A stretch of DNA of 55,399 bases from Verrucomicrobiaceae bacterium (GTDB taxonomy: Bacteria > Verrucomicrobiota > Verrucomicrobiia > Verrucomicrobiales > Verrucomicrobiaceae), in assembly GCA_947466075.1 (NCBI GenBank), contig CANIBP010000045.1, positions 1-55,399 on the forward strand, read 5' to 3'. Of this stretch, positions 15,504-25,203 are shown in pieces (position 1 is the first letter of the stretch; every line of letters starts with the position of its first letter). A model generated the notes under the pieces. The model saw only the letters and a program-made list of their open reading frames with translations. It was not told the DNA's origin and ran no database searches. A program made the translations under genes and the position numbers.

Positions 15504-17150
15504 CTATGGCTTGAGAAGCTTGAGCCTTGCGAACCGATGCTGGGATACGCCGGTGGGGATGATCGCTGTTACATCTTGCTTTGTCACTCCATCAGTCACT
15601 ATCTCAGAAACTCCGGTGGTGGTCCAAGAATTTGCTTCCAGCGTATCGCTCCACTCTACCAAACAGGAAATGCCAGCGATCATCGCATCCTTAAACCGCG
15701 TGTAGGAGTAATAGGCATTGCCGTTGCTGACCTGGAACTGACCGATGCCACTATTGGCCGCTCGGGGATCACTTCCCAGAGCGAATTCGACAAAGTTTGT
15801 GTTACCGTCAAAATCAGGATCGGCACCATCTGATGCGTTGCCACCATCGTTAGAATTCCCGAAATGCTTTAATCGCCAACTGTCCATCGGTGAAAAACCC
15901 CAGTAGCGAAGGACAGAGTAGACCGCCCCAACATTGTTGTTCGCGGACCCAACCACCACGAGTTTCCCGTCGCTCTGAATGGCCATCTCCCATACGACAT
16001 CAGAGAGCAGCGAGACGGTAGTTGTTCTCTTCCCTCCCAGTCCAAAATCAGTGTCTAGACTCCCATTAGCCTGAAACCGCAGCACTGCTGTGTCAGTGTA
16101 AGTGCCTGTCCGGGTTGACCCAGCAAAGACGATACGATCATCAGGCTGGACTCGTATCACCAACCCATAGTCATCACCCGTGCCGATCGGGGTCAAGATG
16201 CGTCCAGCTACCCCAAATGATGAATCAACACTCCCGGCAGCAGTGAACCTCACCATCGCAAAATCAGAGGTTGATCCCACATATGCATAGCCAGCGACCA
16301 AGATGTGTCCGGTTGACTGCAACGCTACGCTGTAAGCATAGTCTGTTGATGTGCCCGCTGGCGACACCGCCTTCCCGCCGCTGCCAAAAGTAGTATCAAG
16401 TGTTCCGTTGGCATTGAATCGCACCACTGCGAAATCGTTGTTGCTGCCGTTTGCGTAGTCGCCCGCCACTAGAATTTTCCCATCTGGCTGAAGCGCCAAG
16501 GCTCGCGATGTATTGCCTGTTGCCCCGATGGTAGCAGTAACACTCCCACCCACGCCAAAGCTGGTGTCCAATCCGCCGTCGGAGTTCAGCCGGAGCAGCG
16601 CAAATGCACTACTGCTGCCGTAGCTGACTGTTCCTGACACCAGAATCTTGCCGTCAGGCAAAACTGCCAATCTAGTGCTGCCGTCGACTGCGAGGGACAC
16701 GATCACCTTCCCGCCGTTACCAAAACTCGCATCGATACCTCCATGTGAATGAAATCGCACAATGGCAAAATCGTCGTCGCTGCCGTTGAACGAAGTGCCC
16801 GCCACCAAGATTTTGCCATCGGACTGTAGGGCAGCCCTCAATCCATAATCGTTCCCGCTACCAACTGGCGTGACTACGATCCCATTGGTGCCAAACGAGC
16901 TGTCCAACCCACCATCAGCAAGATAGCGAACAAGGAAAAAATCCATGTCTATACCGTTGCTACAATACCCAGCCACAATCAGCTTATCATCAGATTGGAC
17001 CACCACCGAGCGCGCAAAACTCACGCCTGAGCCGATGTTGGAGAGCACGATGCCGCCCATTCCAAAGGACGCATCCAAATCTCCTGGAACCACGCCGAAC
17101 GCTGGGTGAGCGAGGCACCAGAGCATAAGAATGAGATTAACGGGCCGCAT
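15504..17150 (-). CDS. Secreted delta-60 repeat protein
   Basis: 548 residues with an N-terminal signal peptide (MRPVNLILMLWCLAHPAFG). From about residue 20 to 430 it consists of seven or so repeats of 54-57 residues with the pattern SDGKILVAG...DFAIVRFxxxGxLDxSFGxxGxV, the delta-60 repeat that forms beta-propeller-like structures. The last 120 residues (DPDFDGNTNFVEFALGSDP...) match the short Asp-rich C-terminal module common on Verrucomicrobial secreted proteins. Such proteins are usually cell-surface or extracellular; no activity is known. Its sequence is visibly AT-richer than hemL or carB, in keeping with its place in the accessory stretch. Confidence 0.86.
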   Translation of the reverse strand: MRPVNLILMLWCLAHPAFGVVPGDLDASFGMGGIVLSNIGSGVSFARSVVVQSDDKLIVAGYCSNGIDMDFFLVRYLADGGLDSSFGTNGIVVTPVGSGNDYGLRAALQSDGKILVAGTSFNGSDDDFAIVRFHSHGGIDASFGNGGKVIVSLAVDGSTRLAVLPDGKILVSGTVSYGSSSAFALLRLNSDGGLDTSFGVGGSVTATIGATGNTSRALALQPDGKILVAGDYANGSNNDFAVVRFNANGTLDTTFGSGGKAVSPAGTSTDYAYSVALQSTGHILVAGYAYVGSTSDFAMVRFTAAGSVDSSFGVAGRILTPIGTGDDYGLVIRVQPDDRIVFAGSTRTGTYTDTAVLRFQANGSLDTDFGLGGKRTTTVSLLSDVVWEMAIQSDGKLVVVGSANNNVGAVYSVLRYWGFSPMDSWRLKHFGNSNDGGNASDGADPDFDGNTNFVEFALGSDPRAANSGIGQFQVSNGNAYYSYTRFKDAMIAGISCLVEWSDTLEANSWTTTGVSEIVTDGVTKQDVTAIIPTGVSQHRFARLKLLKP

Positions 17151-17355
17151 CTTGCGGCGGATGTTAAGCGTCGAAAGGGGTATGACAAGAGAGGAAAACC
17201 TCCGAGTTGCAATAGTTTGTTCAAGGTAAAATCGACGCCACCGATAAACTCGATCAAGCAGTCGAGCACTTCGGCCAGGCTTGGTGAGACCTCGCTTTTT
17301 TCGGCAACACGAAGTCTAGCTGACACCTGCGGTCGACGATGATCACAACGCGAAA

Positions 17356-18201
17356 CTACGGGTTTGATACCGCTGATGGGACAAATGTGCGCTCTATACT
17401 CCCAACGAACTGGCGATACTTTTCTGGGCAAACAGCCTTCCAGTCTTCAAAATGTTCAGCCAGCAGCTTGCCGTCCTTGTGCTGCGTGAGGTTTAGGAAA
17501 CTGATCGCTTCCCAGTTTTCTGGATTGGCTTCGAGCAGAGGCAAAAGGCGAGTGGCAATAACCGTGTAGTCTTCACGAAGCTCAGCTTCGATCTGCTTGT
17601 CCTTTTCGATGGCGACAGGATGATCGCGCATAAATTGCTCTCGGCTCTCTAACCATCCGAGTAAATCCTGATCTAGAGGAAGACGAACCAGTGCCTTTTC
17701 GATTTGCTTTTGTGCATATGCGTGAAGTTCAGGGGCAAACTTTTCTCCTGCGGCAGTCGTCCATGACCAGAAGCTTTTGTGCTGCGGCCACTCCTCAGCC
17801 ATACGACGTAATGCGAATAAAGACGCGGCTTCGCAGAAACACTCTTCTATCCAGTGATTAGCATGTTCTGCGTCATGACGCTGATTCTCGCGGCTATGGT
17901 TCGCGATCACATGACAGAACTCGTGTGCAAACTGATAAGCTTGTTGAGCATACAAGTTCAGCGCTGTTTTTAATCCTACGCGAACTCTGTCTTTGGTATC
18001 TCGCTTGAAGTCACAATGCGGGCCTTGGTTCCTCGGGTAGATGACGATCTGTGGCAATGGTCTGTCGTCACAGTGTCTCCATATCTGGCCTGCTGCAGAA
18101 GATGTAACCATCCTCAATGGATTCACATTGGGACGAGAACTTCCCTGAGCTGGCACCGGCCAACCGATAGGCTCCACGACAACCGAGGGTTCGCCACTCA
18201 T
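17356..18201 (-). CDS. Putative HEFCH zinc metallopeptidase, copy B
   Basis: 281 residues, paralogue of the gene at 13246-14145. HEFCHVIANHSREN (HExxH at about 93-97), then WIEECFCEAASLFALRRM; the C-terminal half repeats the YTVIATRLLPLLEANPENWE pattern. No signal peptide. Its ATG overlaps the carB stop (ATGA), so it would be translated together with the carB message, an odd pairing that probably reflects insertion exactly behind carB. Base composition is clearly more AT-rich than carB. The duplicate 3.2 kb away suggests tandem acquisition or duplication within the accessory stretch. Activity and target are unknown. Confidence 0.74.
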   Translation of the reverse strand: MSGEPSVVVEPIGWPVPAQGSSRPNVNPLRMVTSSAAGQIWRHCDDRPLPQIVIYPRNQGPHCDFKRDTKDRVRVGLKTALNLYAQQAYQFAHEFCHVIANHSRENQRHDAEHANHWIEECFCEAASLFALRRMAEEWPQHKSFWSWTTAAGEKFAPELHAYAQKQIEKALVRLPLDQDLLGWLESREQFMRDHPVAIEKDKQIEAELREDYTVIATRLLPLLEANPENWEAISFLNLTQHKDGKLLAEHFEDWKAVCPEKYRQFVGSIERTFVPSAVSNP

Positions 18202-21200
18202 GCATGATACTCCTGCAAAGCCCGCACCTGCACCTCGCTGCCTTGCAGTGACTTGATCGCTCGCAGCGCGGCATCAGCACCACGGAGCGTGGTCATGATC
18301 GGGATGCGGTTTTGCATCGCCGCCGTGCGGATTTTGACTTCGTCTTCGCGGGGGTTCTTGCCGCTGGGGGTGTTGATCACAAGGGCCATGTCCTTGTTCT
18401 TCATCAGGTCGATGACGTTGGGGCGCTGGCCGCTGGCGAGTTTGGGAAGGATGTTCACGGGGATGCCGGCTTCGCTGATCACGCTGCCGGTGCCGCTGGT
18501 GGCGTAGAGGGTGAAGCCGAGGTCGGTGTAGCCTTGGGCGATGCGGACGACGTTGGGGCGGTCGGTTTCTTTGACGCTGATGAAGACGTTGCCTTTGGTG
18601 GGCAGGGTGCCGCCGGCAGCCATTTGGCTTTTGGCGAAGGCCATGCCGAGGTCGTAGTCGATGCCCATGACTTCGCCGGTGCTCTTCATTTCGGGGCCGA
18701 GGATGATGTCCACGCCGGTGAACTTGCTGAAGGGGAAGACGGCTTCTTTGACGCTGTGATGCTTCGGAATGACTTCTTCGGTGAAGCCGAGTTCTTTCAA
18801 GGTCTTGCCAGCCATGATTTTGGCGGCGAGTTTGGGCAATGGGACGCCGATGGCTTTGCTGACGAAGGGCGCGGTGCGGCTGGCGCGGGGGTTGACTTCG
18901 ATGACATACAAGTCGTCACCTTTGACGGCGAGCTGCATGTTCATCAAGCCGCGCACGTTGAGGGCTTTGGCGAGCTTTTTGGCGGCGTCGCGGATGCGGT
19001 CCTGCATCGAGTTGCTGAGGCTGAAGGGCGGGATGACGCAGGCGCTGTCGCCGGAGTGAATGCCGGCTTCTTCGATGTGCTCCATGATGGCACCGATGAC
19101 GGTGGTCTCGCCATCGCTGATGCAATCGACATCGACCTCGGTGGCGTCTTCAAGGAAGCGGTCGATGAGGATGGGGTGGGACTCGGAGACGATGGGTTTG
19201 TTGGCGGTGAGGGTGCCGAGGCTTTGTTGACCTGATTGGCCGGATTGACTGGTGGCGTAATCGACGGCGGTGAGCATGTAGTGGCTGAGCTCCGCTTCGG
19301 AGTAAACGATCTGCATGGCGCGACCGCCGAGCACGAAGCTGGGGCGCACGAGGCAGGGGAAACCAACGCGATTGGCGACGACGAGAGCTTCCTCAAGGTT
19401 GGTGGCGGTGCCGCTGGGGGCTTGATGCAGGCCGAGCGTGTCGAGGAGGGCGGCGAAGAGTTTGCGGTCTTCGGCGAGTTCGATGTTCTTCGGGCTGGTG
19501 CCGATGATGCGGACGCCGTTTTCTTCGAGGCCTTTGGCGAGATTCAGCGGGGTCTGACCACCGAACTGAACGACGACGCCGAGCACCTGATCGTTGACGT
19601 TTTCGCGCTCGTAGATGTTGAGCACGTCTTCGAGTGTGAGGGGTTCAAAGTAGAGCTTGTCGCTGGTGTCGTAGTCGGTGGAAACGGTCTCGGGGTTGGA
19701 GTTGACCATGATGGTCTCGAAGCCAAGCTCGCGCAGGGCGAAGCTGGCATGGACGCAACAATAATCGAACTCGATGCCCTGGCCGATGCGGTTCGGGCCA
19801 CCACCGAGGATCATGACTTTCTTGCGGTCGTTGTCGCGCACTTCGTCCTCGATGCCGTAGGTGGAGTAGTAGTAGGGCGTGAAGGCCTCGAACTCGGCAG
19901 CGCAGGTATCCACGAGGCGGTAGGTGGGGATGATGCCTGCTTTCTTCCGCAGCCTTTTCACGCAGTTCTCCGCGATCTGATGCTCCACAGCGTGCATATC
20001 ATCATACTTCCAGTTCGCGCAGTTCTCGATCTGACGGTCTGAGAATCCTAAACGCTTTGCCTTTCGCACGATGTCACGCCCGGCTTCGACAGCGGCAAGT
20101 TCCTCCTTTTCAGTTCCATCTGGATCTTCGAATGGATCGAGAAGCGGGAACCAGTCAGTGGTTCTCATCTCCTCTTGGAACTTCACAATCTCCTCAATCT
20201 GCCTCAAGAACCAGCGGTCGATCTTGGTCAGCGAAAACACCTTCTCCACATCCCAGCCCTTCGCGAAGGCCTGGCCGAGGAAGAAGATGCGCTCGGCGTT
20301 GGGCACGGTGAGCTTGGTGGTGAGCGTCTCGTCATCGACTTCCTTGTCGGCACCATCGCCGATGAGGCCGAAGCGTTTGATCTCCAGGCTGCGCAGAGCC
20401 TTTTGCAGGCTCTCTTTGAAGGTGCGGCCGATGGCCATGGCCTCGCCGACGGATTTCATCTGCGTGGTGAGCGTTTCGTTGGCTCCGGGGAATTTCTCGA
20501 AGGTGAAGCGCGGGATCTTGGTGACGACGTAGTCGATGGTGGGCTCGAAGGCGGCGGGGGTGTGGCGCGTGATGTCGTTTTTCAGCTCATCGAGCGTGTA
20601 ACCGACAGCGAGCTTCGCAGCGATCTTCGCGATGGGGAAACCGGTGGCCTTCGACGCGAGCGCGGAGCTGCGGCTGACGCGCGGATTCATCTCGATGACG
20701 ATCATGCGGCCCGTGTCGGGATGCACGGCGAACTGGATGTTTGATCCGCCTGTCTCCACACCGATCTCCCGGATGCAGGCGAAGGAGAAGTCGCGCATGA
20801 TTTGGTATTCGCGATCCGTGAGCGTCTGGATCGGCGCGACGGTGATGGAGTCGCCAGTATGCACGCCCATGGGGTCGAGATTTTCAATGGAGCAGACGAT
20901 GACGCAGTTGTCCGCGCGATCGCGGATGACCTCCATCTCGAACTCTTTCCAACCGAGCAACGATTCCTCGATGAGCACCTCCGTGACGGGCGAGAGGTCG
21001 AGTCCATTCGCCGTGATGGTTTCGAATTCCTCTTTGTTGTAAGCGATGCCGCCGCCGGTGCCGCCGAGCGTGTAGGCCGGGCGAATGACGAGCGGCAGGG
21101 AGCCGATTTCAGCAGCGATGACACGAGCCTCCTCAATGGTATGCGCCACTCCGGAGCGGGGCAGGTCGAGCCCGATTTTGAGCATGGCGTTCTTGAACTT

Positions 21201-21590
21201 GAGCCGGTCCTCACCTTTCTCGATGGCCTCCGCATTCGCACCGATCATGCGCACGCCATGCTTCGTCAGCGTGCCAGCATTCCACAGCGACATGGCGCAG
21301 TTCAGCGCCGTCTGGCCGCCGAGAGTAGGCAGCAGCGCGTCCGGCTTCTCGATCATGATGATCTTCTCGACGATCTCGGGATTGATCGGCTCGATGTAGG
21401 TGCGGAAGGCGAACTCCGGGTCCGTCATGATCGTGGCCGGATTGGAATTGATGAGCACCACCTGGTAGCCTTCCTCACGTAGGGCCTTGCAGGCCTGGAC
21501 GCCGGAGTAGTCGAACTCACAGCCCTGGCCGATGACGATGGGGCCGGAACCGATGACGAGGATGGTTTTGATGGAGGTGTCTTTAGGCAT
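18198..21590 (-). CDS. carB: Carbamoyl phosphate synthase large subunit
   Basis: 1130 residues, the expected size for the two-fold internally duplicated CarB that makes carbamoyl phosphate for arginine and pyrimidines. First half begins ILVIGSGPIVIGQGCEFDYS with the ATP-grasp loop LGGTGGGIAYN (about 175-185) and VIEMNPRVSRSSALASKATG. The second half starts MILGGGPNRIGQGIEFDYCC (about 595) and has VIEVNPRASRTAPFVSKAIG. The C-terminal allosteric MGS-like domain shows LYATSGTGSVISEAGIPV. All sites look intact. carA is not in the window. Downstream it overlaps the metallopeptidase copy B gene. Confidence 0.97.
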   Translation of the reverse strand: MPKDTSIKTILVIGSGPIVIGQGCEFDYSGVQACKALREEGYQVVLINSNPATIMTDPEFAFRTYIEPINPEIVEKIIMIEKPDALLPTLGGQTALNCAMSLWNAGTLTKHGVRMIGANAEAIEKGEDRLKFKNAMLKIGLDLPRSGVAHTIEEARVIAAEIGSLPLVIRPAYTLGGTGGGIAYNKEEFETITANGLDLSPVTEVLIEESLLGWKEFEMEVIRDRADNCVIVCSIENLDPMGVHTGDSITVAPIQTLTDREYQIMRDFSFACIREIGVETGGSNIQFAVHPDTGRMIVIEMNPRVSRSSALASKATGFPIAKIAAKLAVGYTLDELKNDITRHTPAAFEPTIDYVVTKIPRFTFEKFPGANETLTTQMKSVGEAMAIGRTFKESLQKALRSLEIKRFGLIGDGADKEVDDETLTTKLTVPNAERIFFLGQAFAKGWDVEKVFSLTKIDRWFLRQIEEIVKFQEEMRTTDWFPLLDPFEDPDGTEKEELAAVEAGRDIVRKAKRLGFSDRQIENCANWKYDDMHAVEHQIAENCVKRLRKKAGIIPTYRLVDTCAAEFEAFTPYYYSTYGIEDEVRDNDRKKVMILGGGPNRIGQGIEFDYCCVHASFALRELGFETIMVNSNPETVSTDYDTSDKLYFEPLTLEDVLNIYERENVNDQVLGVVVQFGGQTPLNLAKGLEENGVRIIGTSPKNIELAEDRKLFAALLDTLGLHQAPSGTATNLEEALVVANRVGFPCLVRPSFVLGGRAMQIVYSEAELSHYMLTAVDYATSQSGQSGQQSLGTLTANKPIVSESHPILIDRFLEDATEVDVDCISDGETTVIGAIMEHIEEAGIHSGDSACVIPPFSLSNSMQDRIRDAAKKLAKALNVRGLMNMQLAVKGDDLYVIEVNPRASRTAPFVSKAIGVPLPKLAAKIMAGKTLKELGFTEEVIPKHHSVKEAVFPFSKFTGVDIILGPEMKSTGEVMGIDYDLGMAFAKSQMAAGGTLPTKGNVFISVKETDRPNVVRIAQGYTDLGFTLYATSGTGSVISEAGIPVNILPKLASGQRPNVIDLMKNKDMALVINTPSGKNPREDEVKIRTAAMQNRIPIMTTLRGADAALRAIKSLQGSEVQVRALQEYHA

Positions 21591-21602
21591 GGGGGAGGTA
21601 GG

Positions 21603-21637
21603 AAATGACGAAATCCGAATGCGGAATGACGAATGTC
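21603..21637. repeat. Degenerate short direct repeat upstream of carB
   Basis: Three imperfect units of AATGACGAA / GAATGCGG / GAATGACGAATG just upstream of the carB start. Such GAATGACGAA runs are low-complexity intergenic repeats; nothing links this one to regulation. The rest of the 21591-21842 gap shows no gene. Confidence 0.5.
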
Positions 21638-21842
21638 AGAGTTTGAGAGTGAAAGCGTATGATTTGGGCGCTTTCAGGGAGCCGGGGAGAGGAATCGGTC
21701 AGATTCGCCGCACTTGGCGGGCCGGAAAGCGCGGCATCTTGCACAGTCGCGGGGGTGCGTCAAATGCGGGGAACAAAAGACGTGAGATTGCGCCGAAAGA
21801 GAAGAAGGACAGTAGTGTCCGTCACCATTGATTAGCGGGCAC

Positions 21843-23183
21843 TCAATTGACGCTGATCTTGATGCCGATGGACTTGTATCCTTCAACGATTTCTTGAGCG
21901 ATTTGTGAATAACTGCGGTCGTTGAGCAGCAGCGTCAGGTGTTTGAATGGGGCGGTATCACCCTTCATGTCCGGTGGCGGAAAGTTGGTGGGGTAGCTGA
22001 AGCGACCGTCGGGGAAGTGTTTAACGCGAGGATCTTTGAAGAAGGTGCGCAGCGCCTCGGTCTCGCCATAGACGGCGTCCATGAACTTGATGAAGCGCGT
22101 GCCCTGCTTGTCGCCATCCTTTTTCACCCCGTCGAGGTGACAGAAGTAATACAGAATCAGCACGGAGCGGAAGTACAGCTCTCCCATCTTCTTGTTGGAG
22201 GTGTCGGCGATGCCGGACCAGGTGGCGCGGTTCATCGTCATGTGTGCTTCCAGATTGCCAATGTCGATGGGATAGCCGCGCTTTTCCATCTCCTTGATGT
22301 GGTCACGGATGCCACTTTTGTGGGCGTCGGCACGGAACTTGCCAGCATTGTAGGGCAGCATCTCGGTGTATTCAGCGGTGCCTTCGATGACCCACACGGG
22401 CAGGAAGGTGAGGTAGTCATCCATCACCTGATGAGTGATTTCATGGATCAAGGTGCCGCCGTCGTAGTCGGCGTCCTTGGCGTAGGTTTTGCCGAGGAGC
22501 TTGAGTCCGATGCTGGGGAATGGCACGCGGAAGATTTTGTCACCGCTCATGTACACACCGCCAGAGTTTTCCGGCCCGCCAGCGGCGATGTAGTCGTTAC
22601 GCGTTTCAAAGAGTGCGGCCTGGTAACGTTCAAAGCCTTCCGGCGGTCTGCAAACGACACCCCACGGCAACGAGGAGACGAGGGTCTTCGTGGCTTCAAA
22701 GGTACGTGCCACTTCCTTCATCACACTGCCTGCCAGTTTGGCCTGCGAAGTGAACTCGAAGCCTTCGGAGCGGTAGATGCACTTTCGTGCGGCCGGATTT
22801 TCCTCGACGATCTGGATCTCGATGGATTTCGTCGGCACGATGACGTTCTCCGGCCAAGTGCGCTTCTCGATGGGAAGACGGCTAAGCGCGGAGGCAGAAA
22901 CAACGGGCTTCTCGCCTTGGGCCGTGGGCACTGCGGGAGCAGAAGTCGAAACCTGACTTTTCACAAAGGACTGATCCTCGGCGCTGAGACGTGCGAGCGG
23001 AATTTGATACTCTTTGCCATCGGACATCTTCACGGTGACGCTGTCCACGTTAGCACTGACGAACGCCGCCTGAAGGATGCGGCCTTGTGTATCCTTCCAA
23101 GGACGAAGCGCGGCATCCTCTGCCAATGCATTGAAAGCGAACATGACTGCTACGGTCAAGAGGCTGTGGTTGGTTGGCTTCAT
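21843..23183 (-). CDS. Secreted SHD1-domain zinc protease-like protein
   Basis: 446 residues from MKPTNHSLL, with a signal peptide. Residues about 28-75 (RPWKDTQGRILQAAFVSANV...YQIPLARLSAEDQSFV) form an SHD1-type beta domain frequent in Planctomycetes and Verrucomicrobia. Further on, GGTLIHEITHQVMDDYL (about 238-254) gives HExxH and VWVIEGTAEYTEM 18-20 residues later supplies the third ligand, the arrangement of gluzincin-type peptidases. So a secreted protease is likely, substrate unknown. The frame is open seven codons upstream, but those precede the signal peptide. Divergent from the glycosyltransferase. Confidence 0.8.
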   Translation of the reverse strand: MKPTNHSLLTVAVMFAFNALAEDAALRPWKDTQGRILQAAFVSANVDSVTVKMSDGKEYQIPLARLSAEDQSFVKSQVSTSAPAVPTAQGEKPVVSASALSRLPIEKRTWPENVIVPTKSIEIQIVEENPAARKCIYRSEGFEFTSQAKLAGSVMKEVARTFEATKTLVSSLPWGVVCRPPEGFERYQAALFETRNDYIAAGGPENSGGVYMSGDKIFRVPFPSIGLKLLGKTYAKDADYDGGTLIHEITHQVMDDYLTFLPVWVIEGTAEYTEMLPYNAGKFRADAHKSGIRDHIKEMEKRGYPIDIGNLEAHMTMNRATWSGIADTSNKKMGELYFRSVLILYYFCHLDGVKKDGDKQGTRFIKFMDAVYGETEALRTFFKDPRVKHFPDGRFSYPTNFPPPDMKGDTAPFKHLTLLLNDRSYSQIAQEIVEGYKSIGIKISVN

Positions 23184-23314
23184 GGTATGGCTGAATATAA
23201 CCATGCGAGAATTTAGGCAAGACGGCTCTGCTTTTCATGGCACAATCAAAAGCGTGGCCTGTGTTCTGCTTGTCAAGCAACCGGCACGGCTCTCATTGTG
23301 CGCTGAATTTTCTG

Positions 23315-24532
23315 ATGGCTTCATCCTCACCCCAATCACCTCGCTCACTCTTGCACGTGTTCAATCGCTACCTCTTTTGGGGTGGCGAGGAGTTGATCGT
23401 GGACAAAATCCACCAGGATCTCGCTACCATCCACGACATGACGTGGTGCAGGTTTGACAGTGCGGAATGGACCGGTCCCACGGCCCCTTCAAAATTGGAG
23501 CAGGCGAAACGTCTTTTCTACAACCCGGAATCGCGCAGTCGTTTTGAATCTGCGCTGGATTCAAGTGGCGCTGGTGCGGCGGTGTTTCATAACATCCATC
23601 CTGTGGGTTCACCATCGCTGTATCATGCGGCCATGAAGCGTAGGCTGCCGGTGGTACAGTTTTTGCACAATTATCGGCCGTTTTCAGTCAGTGGCACGCT
23701 GCATTTAAACGGCAAACTAATGCCGGATGCTCTGTACGGCAGTTATCGGAGGGAGGTGATGGCCGGAGCATGGCAAAACTCCATCGTGAAGAGTGCTATG
23801 TTCGCCATCATGCTGAAGGCACTGCATCGCAGCGGCTGGCTGAAGAGCGTGAAAGCGTGGATTACGGTGTCGGATTTTATGCGGCAACGATTGGTCGCTG
23901 CTGGTGCGCTGCCCGCCGCTCGCGTTCACACATTGCGTCATGCGTGGAATGCACTGCCGATGACGCCCACGGTGGAAGATGCGGGCTATTACTTGTTTCT
24001 TGGGCGTCTCGTGGAATCAAAGGGCGTTATTCCACTGCTGGATGCTTGGGATGTTATGCGTGCGCAGCTTGGTGATCGCACGCCCTTGCTGCACATCGCT
24101 GGCGAAGGACCACTGGCTGATGCGGTGCAGCAGCGTTTGCGCAGCAATCCGTACATCAACCAGCTCGGCCACATCTCGGGTGAAACAAAGCGTGAAGCGA
24201 TCCGCCGCTGCCGTGCGGTCATTGTTCCTTCCACGTGGTGGGAGCCGCTGGGCCTGGTGGTTTACGAAGCTTATGACTATGCCAAACCAGTGCTTGTGGC
24301 GAAATCGGGTGGGCTGAATGAAATCGTGCAGCATGGCGTCACTGGCTTGCTGCATGAACCGGGCGATGTGCGCGGCATCGTGGCCGATGTGCTGGAGATG
24401 GAGGCCACACCTGGCACCGCACGTCTATTAGTCGGTCGTGCTGGCCGTCAGTGGCTACTTCGTGAAACAAACACGCAGGTCTGGCTTCAGCGTTTTGAAG
24501 AGATCCTCAGCGAGGCAATGCTTACTGCATGA
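23315..24532 (+). CDS. GT4-family glycosyltransferase
   Basis: About 405 residues with a GT-B fold. The N-terminal SLLHVFNRYLFWGGEE is typical of GT4 transferases (normally VLxVxxxYxxxGGxE), so ATG 23315 is chosen over an upstream in-frame ATG at 23237 that adds an implausible leader. C-terminal half shows YLFLGRLVESKGV, HIAGEGPL and the donor-binding EX7E motif WWEPLGLVVYEAY (about 308-320). Likely adds a sugar to a polysaccharide or lipid; substrates cannot be read. Its last 11 bp overlap the convergent L,D-transpeptidase gene. Confidence 0.85.
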   Translation: MASSSPQSPRSLLHVFNRYLFWGGEELIVDKIHQDLATIHDMTWCRFDSAEWTGPTAPSKLEQAKRLFYNPESRSRFESALDSSGAGAAVFHNIHPVGSPSLYHAAMKRRLPVVQFLHNYRPFSVSGTLHLNGKLMPDALYGSYRREVMAGAWQNSIVKSAMFAIMLKALHRSGWLKSVKAWITVSDFMRQRLVAAGALPAARVHTLRHAWNALPMTPTVEDAGYYLFLGRLVESKGVIPLLDAWDVMRAQLGDRTPLLHIAGEGPLADAVQQRLRSNPYINQLGHISGETKREAIRRCRAVIVPSTWWEPLGLVVYEAYDYAKPVLVAKSGGLNEIVQHGVTGLLHEPGDVRGIVADVLEMEATPGTARLLVGRAGRQWLLRETNTQVWLQRFEEILSEAMLTA

Positions 24533-25130
24533 TCGTCACACGCGCGCCTACGGAAGCGTGCTGGAAGATCGTCTCAGCCATGTCACGCGGCAGGCGGATG
24601 CAGCCGTGGGAGGCAGGCGAGCCGGGATTGGGGATCGCTCCTGCATGCATGCCCACGCCATAGCCGGTGATGCGCATCCAGTAAGGCATGGAGGCACCGA
24701 CGAAACGTCCGCCAGGAGGAACGCGTGACACACCTGCGGTCGCGTTGCTGTTCACTACGTCACCATTGTGATCCACAATCATGCCGTAGCGGTTCGAGCG
24801 CTTGTTCACGATTTTTTCCATGATGCGAAACGTGCCTGTGGGCGAACTAAAACCACTGCGGCCTGATGCGACATAGGTCCAGCCGACGTTTTGGCCGCCT
24901 TTGAAAAGATACGCCTTCTGCTCACTGAGATCGATGTTCACACTCAACGGCCCTGGCTGACTGCTGCCGTGCCAGACATAGAGCGTCGGCTGTGAGGCAA
25001 ATGGCGGCATGATCGTCATCGGACGACGCACCATTTCCATGCGCGATGACAAAAACGGAAACTCTGGCAGCGAGCACTGGCTCAAGCAGAGCGCACCAAC
25101 GACGAGTGTGGCGAGACGGATGACTTTCAT
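24522..25130 (-). CDS. L,D-transpeptidase (YkuD domain), lipoprotein-like
   Basis: 202 residues with a lipoprotein-type signal (LATLVVGALCLSQC). The YkuD domain spans about 60-200: NIDLSEQKAYLFKGG at its start, TPTG-like SSPTGTFRI, and the catalytic motif MHAGAIPNPGSPASHGCIRL (about 160-179) with the nucleophile Cys and its His. These enzymes make 3-3 peptidoglycan cross-links or attach proteins to the wall. Complete in length and motif. A 73-bp gap separates it from the next gene. Confidence 0.9.
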   Translation of the reverse strand: MKVIRLATLVVGALCLSQCSLPEFPFLSSRMEMVRRPMTIMPPFASQPTLYVWHGSSQPGPLSVNIDLSEQKAYLFKGGQNVGWTYVASGRSGFSSPTGTFRIMEKIVNKRSNRYGMIVDHNGDVVNSNATAGVSRVPPGGRFVGASMPYWMRITGYGVGMHAGAIPNPGSPASHGCIRLPRDMAETIFQHASVGARVTIMQ

Positions 25131-25203
25131 GGCGGATCAGATTTTAGGAGCAAAATCCGCGCCGAAGCAACCAGCGGCTAGAGCCAGTCAGAAGAAATGC
25201 TTT

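Noticed and set aside
17106..17342. 78-codon plus-strand frame between the delta-60 and metallopeptidase genes
   Set aside because: No motif, overlaps the delta-60 gene start, and composition is not protein-like.
18312..20744. Several long plus-strand frames (up to 307 codons) over carB
   Set aside because: Shadows of the long high-GC carB gene; Gly/Ala/Asp/Glu-rich with no motif.
21939..23216. 425-codon plus-strand frame over the SHD1 protease gene
   Set aside because: Shadow; the opposite strand has signal peptide, SHD1 and HExxH motifs.
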